Positions 52,939 through 61,472 of a DNA stretch of 64,000 nt are shown here, piece after piece. A model generated the notes under the pieces. It saw only the letters and a list, made by a program, of their open reading frames with translations. It was not told the DNA's origin and did no database searches. How positions within the stretch are numbered: position 1 is the first letter of the stretch; each line of letters starts with the position of its first letter. The position numbers and the translations under genes were made by a program. Source of the DNA: Desulfatibacillum aliphaticivorans DSM 15576 (lineage in GTDB: Bacteria > Desulfobacterota > Desulfobacteria > Desulfobacterales > Desulfatibacillaceae). The stretch lies in assembly GCF_000429905.1 (NCBI RefSeq), contig NZ_AUCT01000010.1, positions 124,001 to 188,000 of the forward strand. Direction: 5' to 3'.

Positions 52939-54687
52939 CTAAATCGGAATTTTTTGGATCAGGTCGGTCCAAAAAGACATGATCCGCGGCGCCTGGCCCG
53001 TGGAAAACAAATAATAAATCACGGCCTCCACAAAAAGCAGAAACAAAAGCAGCCTCATTACCTGCCGTTTCGTTTGGCTTTTCCGCTTTGGCGCGGAAGG
53101 GGGGGCCGGCTTGGAAGCGGCCGCTTCCTGCTCCTGCAAGCGGGTTTTTTCATCGGCGGCCAAAATCCCGTCTATGGCGTTAATTACCTGGCCAGCGCCG
53201 CTGAAATTTTCTTCGGCTTTCCTGGACAGCATTTTTTTCACTAGATCGCGCACCTCCCTGGGAGTTGCGTCCAGGGAATGGGGGATGATCAACTGCCCCT
53301 GCCGCCAAATGGGCAAAATGCCGGTGATCATTTTATGCAGAATGGCGCCCGTGGAATAGATGTCCGTCAGGTGGGACTTGGGCTCCTTAAAAGGGTTGTA
53401 CCAGTTTTCGTTGGAGGATTCCTTGCCGTAATGCTCTTTCAGCCCGAAATCCGTGAGTTTGACCACCCCGTTGTTGGATATCATGATGTTGGAAGGCCGC
53501 AGGTTTCCGTGCAACACCTTGTGGCTGTAGGCAAAACCCAGGCCTTCGCAGATTTGCCGTGCAACGGCCAAAGCATCCCGCCATTCATAGGGCCTGGCCA
53601 TGCGCTCCTCCAGGCTGCCGCCCCGGATGTATTCCATGGCCACGATGTAAATCTCGTTGTTTCCCGAGGCTCCGGCCACGTTCACGATGTTCTTGTGCTT
53701 GAGTTTGAGAAAGGCCTGGGCTTCGGGCAAGCCGCCCACGGATGCGGTGTATTTTTTCACCACCATGAGCTTGCCGCTCTGCTTGCGGCGGAACAAATAC
53801 ACGGCTCCGAACTTATGTTCCTTGATGATGTCCAGCAGAACCAGGCTGTCGTCGTCGCCCCCTATGCCCTGGGCCCGGATTTTGGCGTCTCCCCCAAGGT
53901 GGGCGCCCTTGAGTTCGTTCAGCAGGACTTCCTTGATCACGTCCGCGGATTTCACCCTGTCTTCCGGCTCGGGCGACAGGCATTGGAGGATGATTTCATC
54001 CAAGGCCCGGGGGATGTTGGGATCGTGTTCCAGGGGGGACTTGAAGTATCCCGTGGGCCGGGCGCCGGTGAACAACTCGTACATGACCACGCCCAAGGAG
54101 TATATGTCGCTGGCCGGGGTGAGATTCTTGGCGCTGGCCGACTGCTCGGGCGACATGTAGGCCAGGGTGCCGAGAACCATGCCTTCCCGGGTCAGGGTCG
54201 CGCCGGTCATGTGGTCGTCCACAAGCTGGGCGATGCCGAAATCCGCCACCATGGCGTGCCCCTGACCGTCTATAAGAATGTTGGCCGGTTTGATGTCCCG
54301 GTGCACCACTCCGTTTTTATGGGCGTAATCCAAAGCCTTGCACACCTGGACCATGATTTCCATCTTCTCGGTCAGGGTGTAAGAGCCCTTTTTAATCTCT
54401 TTTTGCAGGTCCGTGCCCTGAACGAAATCCATGACAAAATAAGACAGGCCGTCGGCCGTGGTTCCCCGGTCTATAATGTGGATGATGTTGGGATGAGCCA
54501 GGCGGGCCACGATGGTGGATTCGCGGTTGAACCGCTTGATCATGCTTTCCCGGCCTGAAAGCTGGCGCGCAAGTATCTTGATGGCCACCAGGCGGTCCAG
54601 GGAAGGCTGGAGGCCTTTGTACACCGTGGCCATGCCCCCGGCCCCGATTTTTTCCAGGATCTGATATTGTCCGATATAATCCGGCAT
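52939..54687 (-). CDS. Ser/Thr protein kinase fused to a pseudokinase, with C-terminal TM helix
   Basis: The 582-residue protein has two kinase folds. The first (about 7-255) is complete: GAGGMATVYKG, Lys37 in AIKIL, HRDIKPAN with catalytic Asp131, DFG at 149-151 and SPEQ. The second (about 280-515) has VVKKY, a family-like Gly-poor nucleotide loop, LHGNLRPSN at 392-400 where HRD has become HGN (catalytic Asp replaced by Asn395), and DFG at 413-415, so it is predicted inactive. A basic Pro/Lys linker and a single TM helix at about 543-562 follow, with a very short outer tail. The pseudokinase may regulate the active kinase or bind a client. No phosphatase gene is next to it. Confidence 0.88.
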   Translation of the reverse strand: MPDYIGQYQILEKIGAGGMATVYKGLQPSLDRLVAIKILARQLSGRESMIKRFNRESTIVARLAHPNIIHIIDRGTTADGLSYFVMDFVQGTDLQKEIKKGSYTLTEKMEIMVQVCKALDYAHKNGVVHRDIKPANILIDGQGHAMVADFGIAQLVDDHMTGATLTREGMVLGTLAYMSPEQSASAKNLTPASDIYSLGVVMYELFTGARPTGYFKSPLEHDPNIPRALDEIILQCLSPEPEDRVKSADVIKEVLLNELKGAHLGGDAKIRAQGIGGDDDSLVLLDIIKEHKFGAVYLFRRKQSGKLMVVKKYTASVGGLPEAQAFLKLKHKNIVNVAGASGNNEIYIVAMEYIRGGSLEERMARPYEWRDALAVARQICEGLGFAYSHKVLHGNLRPSNIMISNNGVVKLTDFGLKEHYGKESSNENWYNPFKEPKSHLTDIYSTGAILHKMITGILPIWRQGQLIIPHSLDATPREVRDLVKKMLSRKAEENFSGAGQVINAIDGILAADEKTRLQEQEAAASKPAPPSAPKRKSQTKRQVMRLLLFLLFVEAVIYYLFSTGQAPRIMSFWTDLIQKIPI

Positions 54688-54861
54688 GACGCTTTCCGTT
54701 TAAAGGATTAAACCAAAGCATGCCGGATTATTCGAAAATATTTGGTTGGGTGGAATGCCGATCCATGGATGCAATCCGGCGTGCACGCCTCATTTATGCA
54801 CGTACCGTGCCGCCGCCTGCAACTTATCCGAGGGCGAATGCCAGCAAATTTGGGATTTTTC

Positions 54862-55755
54862 CTAAACGGACTTCACAAGGGCCGCAATTTCCCGGGCCGT
54901 GTCCTCCCAGGTGGACGGAAAAGCCATGCCGTGCCCCACGCCTTTCATCATGATCAGGCGCGCGCCGGGAATGGCTTCGGCCGTAACCTTGCCATGCTCG
55001 GGTGGGATGAGCGTGTCCGAGTCTCCGTGAATGACCAGGGCCGGAACCTTGAGCCCGCGCAATTTCTCCAGGCGTCCCCCGGAAAAGGTCGCAGCCAGAA
55101 ATTGCCGGGAGATCCCCAACGGATGATAGCCGCGATCCCATTGGTCAGCCGCCATTTTGGCCTCGCATTCCGGGTCGTAGACGGGGCTGTTTGAGGCGAA
55201 AATCCGAAAGGAGTCCACCGTATGCTGAATGTACCCTTCCCGGTCATCAGGGGGCTGGGCCAGCAGCCGTTCCGTGGCCTCGGGCGTGGTGCGGGGTAAG
55301 GACGGGTCCTGGGGATTGGACGGCGACGAGTGCATGGAAGTCAGGGACAAAACCCTGTCCGGGTGCTCAATGGCCGTGGCCTGGGCGATCATCCCGCCCA
55401 TGGACAGGCCGCAAATGTGGGCCTTGGCCAAACCCAGATGATCCATGAGCCCGACTGCGTCGCCGGCCATGTCGGACAGGGAATACGGCAGCTTCGCCGG
55501 TTCGCCGGATAGGAACTTCTTGGTGATGGCGGCGATTTCCGCCGCTCCGGTCTCGTCGCATTGGGTGGAAAGGCCGATGTCGCGATTGTCAAACCGGATT
55601 ACGTACAGCCCCTGAGCCGTAAGCATCTCACAAAACTCCAACGGCCACCGGACCAGTTGGCTCGCCAGGCCCATGATCAGGATAAGAGGCGGATTTTTCG
55701 GGTCGCCGTGGGTTTCATAATACAGGGTAATTCCTTTTACTTGGGCTTGGGGCAT
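54862..55755 (-). CDS. Alpha/beta hydrolase
   Basis: The 297-residue protein has the alpha/beta-hydrolase fold: LILIMGLASQLVRWP (oxyanion region), FDNRDIGLS, the nucleophile elbow GLSMGGMIAQ with Ser, VIHGDSDTLIPPEHG with the acid Asp, and GVGHGMAFP with the catalytic His. It resembles esterases or C-C hydrolases acting on small esters or ketones. A 20-base inverted repeat CACGAAT/ATTCGTG lies at 55781-55800, upstream of its start, and may be an operator. It is divergent from the SDR gene 250 bases away. Confidence 0.85.
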   Translation of the reverse strand: MPQAQVKGITLYYETHGDPKNPPLILIMGLASQLVRWPLEFCEMLTAQGLYVIRFDNRDIGLSTQCDETGAAEIAAITKKFLSGEPAKLPYSLSDMAGDAVGLMDHLGLAKAHICGLSMGGMIAQATAIEHPDRVLSLTSMHSSPSNPQDPSLPRTTPEATERLLAQPPDDREGYIQHTVDSFRIFASNSPVYDPECEAKMAADQWDRGYHPLGISRQFLAATFSGGRLEKLRGLKVPALVIHGDSDTLIPPEHGKVTAEAIPGARLIMMKGVGHGMAFPSTWEDTAREIAALVKSV

Positions 55756-55780
55756 GGGTTTTCTCCGAATTTTTGTTTTT

Positions 55781-55800
55781 CACGAATGTGCCAATTCGTG
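55781..55800. promoter_or_regulatory. Inverted repeat, candidate operator upstream of the alpha/beta hydrolase
   Basis: CACGAAT and ATTCGTG are perfect 7-base arms separated by 6 bases. The site lies 26 bases upstream of the hydrolase start, where a dimeric repressor would act. No nearby regulator is obviously dedicated to it. Confidence 0.4.
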
Positions 55801-55980
55801 TATGATAGGGGATCGAGTCGGCATCGTCAAGCCTTGGTTGCGCGCCCTGGTTATCGATTTTGCAACAAGTTTTGCGCGATCAACGCCAGGTTTTTGCAGG
55901 CTGCTCCCCAGATGCGGAGCGGATAAATTCGTCCCGGAGGTTGAACCTGTCTTAACCCGATGATATTCTGATATTTACTA

Positions 55981-55993
55981 AACAAATTTTGTT
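55981..55993. promoter_or_regulatory. Palindrome upstream of the SDR gene
   Basis: AACAAATTTTGTT is a perfect 13-base palindrome placed directly before the AAGGAGGAG ribosome-binding site (55995-56003) of the SDR gene. It may be an operator or chance AT-rich symmetry. Confidence 0.35.
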
Positions 55994-56008
55994 CAAGGAG
56001 GAGTCGTC

Positions 56009-56806
56009 ATGAGCACCGGACCCCGTTTGCAAGGAAAAACCGCCATTATCACCGGAGCAGCCAGCGGAATCGGAGCCGCTACAGCCACGCTATTCGCCGA
56101 GCACGGAGCATCACTGGTCCTGGCCGACGTAGTCGAGGAAGCCCTTGCGGCCGTCGCCGCCCAGGCTGAGGAAAAAGGCGCCAAGGTGGTTTATAAAACC
56201 ACGGACGTTTCCGACGAAGAACAAGTGAAAGCCTTGGTGGACTTGGCTTTGGACACTTACGGCCAAATAGACGTTCTTTGCAATAACGCGGGCATTACCG
56301 GCGATTTTACGGACATGAACTCCGAGGACCAGGAAAACTGGAAAAGGGTCCTGGCGGTCAATCTGATCGGCCCCGTGCTGTTGACCAAATACGCGGCGCC
56401 CTACATGAAGGATCGCGGCTGCGGATCCATCGTGAACACCGCCTCCGTGGCGGGCATTCGGGCGGGCGCAGGCTCCAACGCATACAGCGCCAGCAAGGCC
56501 GCGCTCATCAACTTCACCAAAACCGCGGCCTGCGACCTGGGCTCGTTCAACGTACGCGTCAACGCGGTCTGCCCCGGCCTCATCGAAACCGGCATGACCA
56601 AAATGGTCTTTGACTACGCCCGGGATGCGGGTAAGGAAGCTAAGCTGGGGAGCCGCTGCGAAATGAAACGCTACGGCCTCCCGCACGAAATCGCCTTCGC
56701 CATCCTGTTTCTGGCCTGCGACGAGTCCAGCTACGTGACCGGCCAGCACCTGGCCGTGGACGGCGGAAACACCGCCTCCCTCAACCTGCCCGGCATGAAG
56801 TTCTAA
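56009..56806 (+). CDS. Short-chain dehydrogenase/reductase
   Basis: The 265-residue classical SDR has the cofactor motif TGAASGIGAATA, the NNAG stretch (CNNAGITG), catalytic Ser and Tyr-Lys (IVNTASVAGI, NAYSASKAALI) and the C-terminal YVTGQHLAVDGG. The Asp after the second strand (VLADV) suggests NAD(H) preference. It would oxidise or reduce an alcohol or ketone in the cytoplasm; substrate unknown. The start has a strong AAGGAGGAG. It is followed by a terminator at 56835. Confidence 0.92.
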   Translation: MSTGPRLQGKTAIITGAASGIGAATATLFAEHGASLVLADVVEEALAAVAAQAEEKGAKVVYKTTDVSDEEQVKALVDLALDTYGQIDVLCNNAGITGDFTDMNSEDQENWKRVLAVNLIGPVLLTKYAAPYMKDRGCGSIVNTASVAGIRAGAGSNAYSASKAALINFTKTAACDLGSFNVRVNAVCPGLIETGMTKMVFDYARDAGKEAKLGSRCEMKRYGLPHEIAFAILFLACDESSYVTGQHLAVDGGNTASLNLPGMKF

Positions 56807-56834
56807 ACACGCTGGCAATATACTGAATTCCAAG

Positions 56835-56874
56835 GCGCCGGGCTCCTTATTGACAGGGGACCGGCGCTTTTTTT
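56835..56874 (+). terminator. Rho-independent terminator of the SDR gene
   Basis: GCGCCGG and CCGGCGC form the stem (with additional CTCC/GGGG-type pairing inside) around a loop of about 19 bases, followed by seven T. It overlaps the broken end of the transposase remnant. Confidence 0.8.
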
Positions 56875-57065
56875 CCGTAAATGCGGACAACTTCCTCGTC
56901 CGCCAGTTCCAGGTCCGTGGACAACAACGCCAGCCAATCCTTTTTGCGCCGGTCCCGGACGAAAACCAGCTTTACATCCAGCCCGTCTTTCAGGGTCGCC
57001 TGGGCGCTGGAGGCATGGCAGAATTTTTTTTTCGCCGGAGGCGCGATTATTTTTTTTACGTTCAT
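56847..57065 (-). pseudogene. Remnant of an IS4-type DDE transposase
   Basis: The 72-codon frame encodes LKDGLDVKLVFVRDRRKKDW, then LALLSTDLELADEEVVRIYGK. This is the typical late DDE-transposase region of IS4-like elements, which continues with RWDIEVFFK and contains the catalytic Glu. Here the family match stops right at IYGK and gives way to KAPVPCQ and a stop, inside the SDR terminator. The first 15 codons do not match the family either, so only an internal piece remains. No terminal inverted repeats or target duplications are evident. It marks an old insertion between the SDR and DUF169 genes. Confidence 0.75.
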
Positions 57066-57095
57066 GCGTCTCCGGCGGTTTTGTTTTCGGTGTGT

Positions 57096-57929
57096 TTATT
57101 CGCTCCAGGCTTTTTTGCTGCGGCCGATTTTCTTTTGCACGGTGGACCATGTTTTGGTGGTCAGGAAGGATTCCTGGTATTGCTCGATCATTTGCACGTA
57201 CATGGAATAGGGGACCGTAAAGGATAGTTCGTCGGTCTTGAAGAACTTACGGGCCGAAGGGTCCCATCCTCCCACCACGGCCTTGGCTTCACCCCTGGCC
57301 TTATATTTCATGGGCCAGGCGGCGATGCTTCCGCAAGCGGCGGACCAGGGGGAGGCTGCGACTTCGGGGTCGTTGGTCACAAAAAAAGCCATTTGATGGA
57401 GGCCTGCAAGCGATTCGGGCCGGGTGAAAAACAAGACGAATTCCGGCTCTTCGCTTTCCTTGAAAAGGGAGAGCGGCTTGACCACGCAATAGGGCTTGGG
57501 GGCCGGGACCGGGTCGATTTCCGTGAACACGCGCCTTAAGTCGTCATGGGTTTTGCAATAGTGCTCCCCTTCCGTAAAGTTTGGAATGCCTTCGGACACG
57601 TAGCCGATGATGGTTTCGGTCTGGGGCTTGTTAAATCCCACCCAAAACGAGGCGCCGGGGCATCCGAACTCCTGGGCGGAGAAGCAGGCCGGAATCTTTT
57701 TTTTGCGGGCCCTCCAAATGTGACCGATTACGCAGGAAAACTTGCCGAATACGCCAGGCCAGTCGATTTCGTTTTTTTCCTCCTTGGCCTTGGTGGGCAG
57801 GTCGTTGGGCTTGGGGGACAGGCAGCCTTCGGGCTTTTCGTCGGTGAAAAACAGGCCCATGGGCTCTTCGTCCAAGCCCAGGACGTTCAGAAAATCAGGC
57901 GTATTTTCCAATATTTTGTTATCCATCAT
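57096..57929 (-). CDS. DUF169-family protein
   Basis: The 277-residue soluble protein matches the DUF169 family (PF02596), common in anaerobes and methanogens: LGLDEEPMGLFF near the start, Cys-rich CVIGHIWRARKKKIPACF and EFGCPGASFWVGF, and the late WSAACGSIAAWPMKYK. The conserved Cys residues suggest a metal or thiol role, but no activity is known to me. It begins directly after the MarR-family stop, and its ribosome-binding site lies in that gene's end, so they form one operon. Confidence 0.85.
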   Translation of the reverse strand: MMDNKILENTPDFLNVLGLDEEPMGLFFTDEKPEGCLSPKPNDLPTKAKEEKNEIDWPGVFGKFSCVIGHIWRARKKKIPACFSAQEFGCPGASFWVGFNKPQTETIIGYVSEGIPNFTEGEHYCKTHDDLRRVFTEIDPVPAPKPYCVVKPLSLFKESEEPEFVLFFTRPESLAGLHQMAFFVTNDPEVAASPWSAACGSIAAWPMKYKARGEAKAVVGGWDPSARKFFKTDELSFTVPYSMYVQMIEQYQESFLTTKTWSTVQKKIGRSKKAWSE

Positions 57930-58391
57930 TTATTCTCCTTGGTTGAGCGTTTCCAAATGCTCGCTAAAGCGTTTTAAAACGTGAATTGCATCCTTCAGTT
58001 CCTGAATTTTGAAGTGCTGTTCCGTGTGGTTGGACATGAGGGTTTCCACCTCATCCACCTTGCTTAAAATCTCACTGCCTTTCGGCGTCAGGGACGCCAG
58101 GTTAGCCCGTTTATGATCCGGGTTGTCAATAAACTCAAGGAATCCCTTTTCTTCCAGGATTTTAGCATTACGCCTAACGCTCTGGCGGGTCAGGCCCCGG
58201 TTCCTGGCGATCTGGGACATATGCAGGGGGGCCTCCCGTACAGCGGCCAGCACATGCCAAAGGGCGCTGGTAAGACCAAGGGGGTGGACCATTCTGTCTC
58301 CGTTGGCCTGTATCAAAGTGTTTAGGCGAAAGACCTCATTAACCAGTTCGACCAGGGTTTCCGCTTTTTGGGTTCGTTTATTTTCAATCAC
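57930..58391 (-). CDS. MarR-family transcriptional regulator
   Basis: From the GTG at 58391 the protein has 153 residues. It has the MarR winged helix: LTSALWHVLAAVREAPLHMS, IARNRGLTRQSVRRNAKILEEKGFLEF and the wing DNPDHKRANLASLTPKG, framed by dimerisation helices. The open frame extends to a TTG at 58445, but AAGGAG stands nine bases before the GTG. Upstream lies the inverted repeat TTGACAGTGTGCTGTCAA (58447-58464), overlapping its probable -35, so it most likely represses itself and the DUF169 gene. Ligand unknown. Confidence 0.88.
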   Translation of the reverse strand: MIENKRTQKAETLVELVNEVFRLNTLIQANGDRMVHPLGLTSALWHVLAAVREAPLHMSQIARNRGLTRQSVRRNAKILEEKGFLEFIDNPDHKRANLASLTPKGSEILSKVDEVETLMSNHTEQHFKIQELKDAIHVLKRFSEHLETLNQGE

Positions 58392-58446
58392 AAAGGCAGT
58401 CTCCTTGTTTCCAGGCTTCAGGCCTGTTTGTAAATAAAGTAACAAC

Positions 58447-58464
58447 TTGACAGTGTGCTGTCAA
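58447..58464 (-). promoter_or_regulatory. Palindromic operator overlapping the MarR/DUF169 promoter
   Basis: TTGACAG and CTGTCAA are perfect 7-base arms with a 4-base centre. On the minus strand the distal arm supplies TTGACA as -35 (58464-58459), with a weak TACTTT -10 after 17 bases. A repressor dimer bound here would block polymerase. Size and place fit a MarR-family site. Confidence 0.6.
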
Positions 58465-58777
58465 ATTTATTCCAAAAGAAGATGGATGGAGGAGTGCGAG
58501 CGGCTTTGATTTTGGTAATTTAAGACGGCTATTATTGTTTTTCCGGCTTGGGACGCATGGGGGATGCATTTCGCCCCTTCCCCTTTTGAGTAGGGGAAGG
58601 GGCTTGAAGAAAATGTGCGTTGTAATGCTTTGTTGTGGGGCTTCGCGGATTCAACTGTAATCTATGCGAAGTCTGTTCGTAATCGTGTTGCGCGAAGCGC
58701 CTTTTAAAAAGTTTTTGCCCCTCTTTTTTCAAAAAGAGGGCCGCCGGAGGCGGTTTTTGCAGTTGCTTTTTGCGCGC
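58465..58777. repeat. Non-coding region with GC-rich hairpins, possible terminator of 58778 gene
   Basis: The 310 bases hold no convincing gene. Near the right end are two hairpins, CCCTCTTTTT/AAAAAGAGGG at 58719-58740 and CCGCC/GGCGG at 58741-58753, the latter followed on the plus strand by TTTTT. Read on the minus strand they follow the stop of the gene at 58778 and can end its transcription. The stretch GCGAAGCGCCTTTTAAAAAG with the A/T-rich hairpin looks like a dispersed intergenic element, which should be checked for other copies. Confidence 0.5.
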
Positions 58778-59374
58778 TTATTCGTCCGGGCCTTTCCAGG
58801 GAGACGGTTTGCCATGGAGGATGAACGGCGCCGGGGTGAGCGGCCCGGTTGCTTCCCCCAAATATCCCATGCCGATGAACAGGTCCGGATTGATCTGCCG
58901 GATTTCATCCCGCATGGTTTTGACGAATCCCTTGTTGTGCACGCTGTAATCCAGATGAAAGGAGTCCCGGTCGTCGATGCGGGACATTCCCAGGCGGGTG
59001 TTCATCTTGCGCACCCTGGCCGGGCCTGAGCCGTTTTTGCCGCTGAAGATGTTGTAACCCCATCCGCGGGCTTCCTTGAGGGGTTTGAATCCTTTTCCGT
59101 CCCAATGGCCCGGGCCGAAAAGGTTGTGGGAGATGAACGAGGCCAGAAAGGCCAGCACGCCCACGTCCAAAACCTCGGCGTTGTATTCCCCGTTCAGGGC
59201 GTCCATTTTCGGAGTTACGGCGGCGTGAAAAAGTTGCATGACCTCTTTCCAGCCAAGGTTTCGTACATGATCGGCCGTTGCGCTGTTGGGATCGACGCCC
59301 AGGACGTCGCCCATGGAACAGCCGGTCCACCCTTTGAATCCCATGAGGATCCGTTCCAAAATTGCTTTGTTCAT
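58778..59374 (-). CDS. Conserved-looking protein of unknown function
   Basis: I do not recognise this 198-residue protein with certainty. It has no signal peptide or TM helix. Residues 1-75 are helical; LFGPGHWDGKGFKPL in the middle resembles a GxWxG-type turn, and the C-terminal part (HLDYSVHNKGFVKTMRDEIRQ, LFIGMGYLG, FILHG) could be strands of a small beta-barrel with a calycin-like (DUF4334) end. It is followed in the genome by the NAD-epimerase gene, which lies upstream in transcription by 72 bases, so they may be one operon. A ligand-binding or accessory role is a guess. Confidence 0.6.
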   Translation of the reverse strand: MNKAILERILMGFKGWTGCSMGDVLGVDPNSATADHVRNLGWKEVMQLFHAAVTPKMDALNGEYNAEVLDVGVLAFLASFISHNLFGPGHWDGKGFKPLKEARGWGYNIFSGKNGSGPARVRKMNTRLGMSRIDDRDSFHLDYSVHNKGFVKTMRDEIRQINPDLFIGMGYLGEATGPLTPAPFILHGKPSPWKGPDE

Positions 59375-59446
59375 GATTTCACTACCTTTTCTGCTTTGAT
59401 GCTTTTTCCGACAAATCCGCGGGATGATTCCCGCCGGATGAAAAAA

Positions 59447-60439
59447 TTAAACGCCCCTCTCCCGAAACCATTGGATCGAGTCGCGAATGGATTCGGCAAT
59501 GGGACGGCATTCCAGGCCCAGTTCGTCCCGGGCCTTGGAAACGTCATAATACAAATATCTGGAGGCCATTTCAGCGTCCGAAGGCGTCATTAACGGCTGG
59601 CTGTGGGAGAAATGGTCGGCCCACGCCTTGAACAGGAAGGAAGCCGCTTTTAAGGCGGAAATGGGGATTTTAGGCAGCGGAACGTCGGGCATGCCGGCGG
59701 CGTTCCGCACCAGGCGGATGAAATCGGCCATGGAGATGTTTTTGTTCCCCAGGATGTACTTTTGGCCGGTCCTGCCTTTTTGCGCGGCCAGCACATGGCC
59801 CTTGGCCACGTCCCGGACGTCCGCGATATTGATGCCGCCGTCAAACCGGAACCGGACCTTGCCTTGCAGAACCCCCTTGATCATTTCGCCCGTGGGCGTG
59901 GGCGCTATGTCGCCGGGTCCGAAGGGAAAGGCCGGGTTGACCACCACCAGGTCCAGGCCGTTTTGGGCGAATCCCAGGGCTTCCTGCTGGGAAAGATATT
60001 TCGTCAGCACGTAATGGGCGTTGATGGCGTATTGGTCAAAGGGCGTCTCTTCGTTGGCCAGTCCGCCTCCCTGGCTGGTTCCCAATGCCGCGATGGAGCT
60101 GGTGTAAACCACCCGCTTGACGTTTTTGGACTTCATGGCCGCCCACAAAACGTTGCGGGAGCCCTGGAGGTTGACCTCGTAAATTTTGCTCCAATCCAGC
60201 ATCCAGGTGGAGTAAATGGCCGCCAGATGAAATACCACGTCCACGCCCCGCATGGCCCTGGCCACGTCCTTTGGGTCTAAAATATTCCCCTCCGTGCGCC
60301 CGATTTTCAGGCCTTCCAGGTTGTCCGTAGGCTCCCCGGGCAGGATCATGGCCCGCACCTTCACTCCCTGGGACAGCAACTCTTTCACCACGTTGGATCC
60401 GATGAACCCCGCCGCGCCCGTAACCAAAGCTCTTTCCAT
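59447..60439 (-). CDS. NAD-dependent epimerase/dehydratase (HpnA-like, extended SDR)
   Basis: The protein has 330 residues from ATG 60439, which has AGGAGGGGG upstream; the frame extends to 60466. It is an extended SDR: ALVTGAAGFIGSNVVKELL (nucleotide motif GxxGxxG), DVVFHLAAIYS, the catalytic YTSSIAALG and an active-site-like YVLTKYLSQQEAL (YxxxK), then PTGEMIKGVLQGKVRF. It resembles hopanoid-associated sugar epimerases (HpnA) and dihydroflavonol-reductase-like proteins; no hopanoid gene is nearby, so the substrate is open. Confidence 0.82.
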   Translation of the reverse strand: MERALVTGAAGFIGSNVVKELLSQGVKVRAMILPGEPTDNLEGLKIGRTEGNILDPKDVARAMRGVDVVFHLAAIYSTWMLDWSKIYEVNLQGSRNVLWAAMKSKNVKRVVYTSSIAALGTSQGGGLANEETPFDQYAINAHYVLTKYLSQQEALGFAQNGLDLVVVNPAFPFGPGDIAPTPTGEMIKGVLQGKVRFRFDGGINIADVRDVAKGHVLAAQKGRTGQKYILGNKNISMADFIRLVRNAAGMPDVPLPKIPISALKAASFLFKAWADHFSHSQPLMTPSDAEMASRYLYYDVSKARDELGLECRPIAESIRDSIQWFRERGV

Positions 60440-60639
60440 GACGCCCCCTCCTTGTCGTCTCGTCATTTTTTGAACGCTTGGACAATAAGTATCGAAGTTT
60501 TTGAAAAAAATAAAGGGGAAATTGGGACAGGAAAAACAAAAGGGCCGCTTGCCCAGTCGGCGAACAGCCCTTGTTTCCTAGCATGCTCAGTATCAAAGAA
60601 GCGGAAGAAATTGCAGTGCAGGAGCGGATAATGCTCCAA

Positions 60640-61317
60640 TTACATCCCGCACCATGTGATGACGTTATCGATAGGCTCGCGCTGGCTTTCCACCTTATTG
60701 GCGGGAAAATCCCAGTCCGGATAGCCGATGGCGATGGCCGCAACCAAGCGTTTGGACTCCGGAATGCCGGCGTGCTTTTTCACCACGTCCGCGTAGGTCA
60801 CGCCCTGGTTTTCAATGCAGGTGTACAGGCCCTTGTCCGCGGCTGCCAGGCAGATGTTCTGCATGACGGCGCCCACGTCCAGAAAGGTTTGCTGCAGGGG
60901 CAATGACATCTCCGCCGCAATGATGATTGCCGCAGGCGCCTCAAAGTACCGGAAGCCCCGCTCCATCCACGCAGCGCGTTTGACCTTGTCCTCCCGGGGA
61001 ATGTCCATCAACTCGAACAAGGCCTTGCCGATTTCTATCTGCCTTTCGCGATAGACGCTGCCCTTGGGCCGCTCCACCAGGATGTAATGCATTTCCTCCG
61101 GAGGCAGTTCAAAACTCCTGACCTTTTCCACGTTGGCCTCGCGGATTTTGTCCAGCACCTCGCCTCCCAGCACGAAGAACTCCCAAGGTTGGGTGTTTTC
61201 CGCCGAAGGCGCCCAGGCCGCCAGTTCCAGGACGGACCGCAAGTCTTCTTTGGAAACAGGCTGGGACGTGAATTTTCTAATGCTTTTCCGTTTTCTGATG
61301 GCCTCTTTGACTTCCAT
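60640..61317 (-). CDS. Nitroreductase-family flavoprotein
   Basis: The protein has 225 residues from ATG 61317, which has AAGGAG; the frame extends to 61380. It has the FMN-binding start IRKRKSIRKFTSQPVSKEDL and LAAWAPSAENTQPWEFFVL, then DVGAVMQNICLAAADKGLYT and AIAIGYPDWDFPAN. It would reduce nitro groups, quinones or enones with NAD(P)H. It is divergent from an HxlR regulator 156 bases away, a common pair for redox or electrophile response. Confidence 0.88.
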   Translation of the reverse strand: MEVKEAIRKRKSIRKFTSQPVSKEDLRSVLELAAWAPSAENTQPWEFFVLGGEVLDKIREANVEKVRSFELPPEEMHYILVERPKGSVYRERQIEIGKALFELMDIPREDKVKRAAWMERGFRYFEAPAAIIIAAEMSLPLQQTFLDVGAVMQNICLAAADKGLYTCIENQGVTYADVVKKHAGIPESKRLVAAIAIGYPDWDFPANKVESQREPIDNVITWCGM

Positions 61318-61401
61318 GGGGTCTCCTTCATTTTTTTTTGGGGGTGAATCGGCAAGCGTTGAAATATTCCATGCGTTCAATAGTATTCATGATGATATCC
61401 C

Positions 61402-61435
61402 TTGTAAAGTAGGCGCCTTTTTGTAATATAATTAC
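61402..61435. promoter_or_regulatory. Promoter and candidate operator between nitroreductase and HxlR genes
   Basis: TTGTAA at 61402-61407 and TAATAT at 61424-61429 (16-base spacer) fit a promoter for the HxlR gene. The -10 overlaps GTAATATAATTAC (61423-61435), an inverted repeat with arms GTAAT/ATTAC. A regulator bound here could control both divergent genes. Confidence 0.45.
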
Positions 61436-61472
61436 CAATGAGTTACTTTAATTGATTTTATTGGAGATTTTA

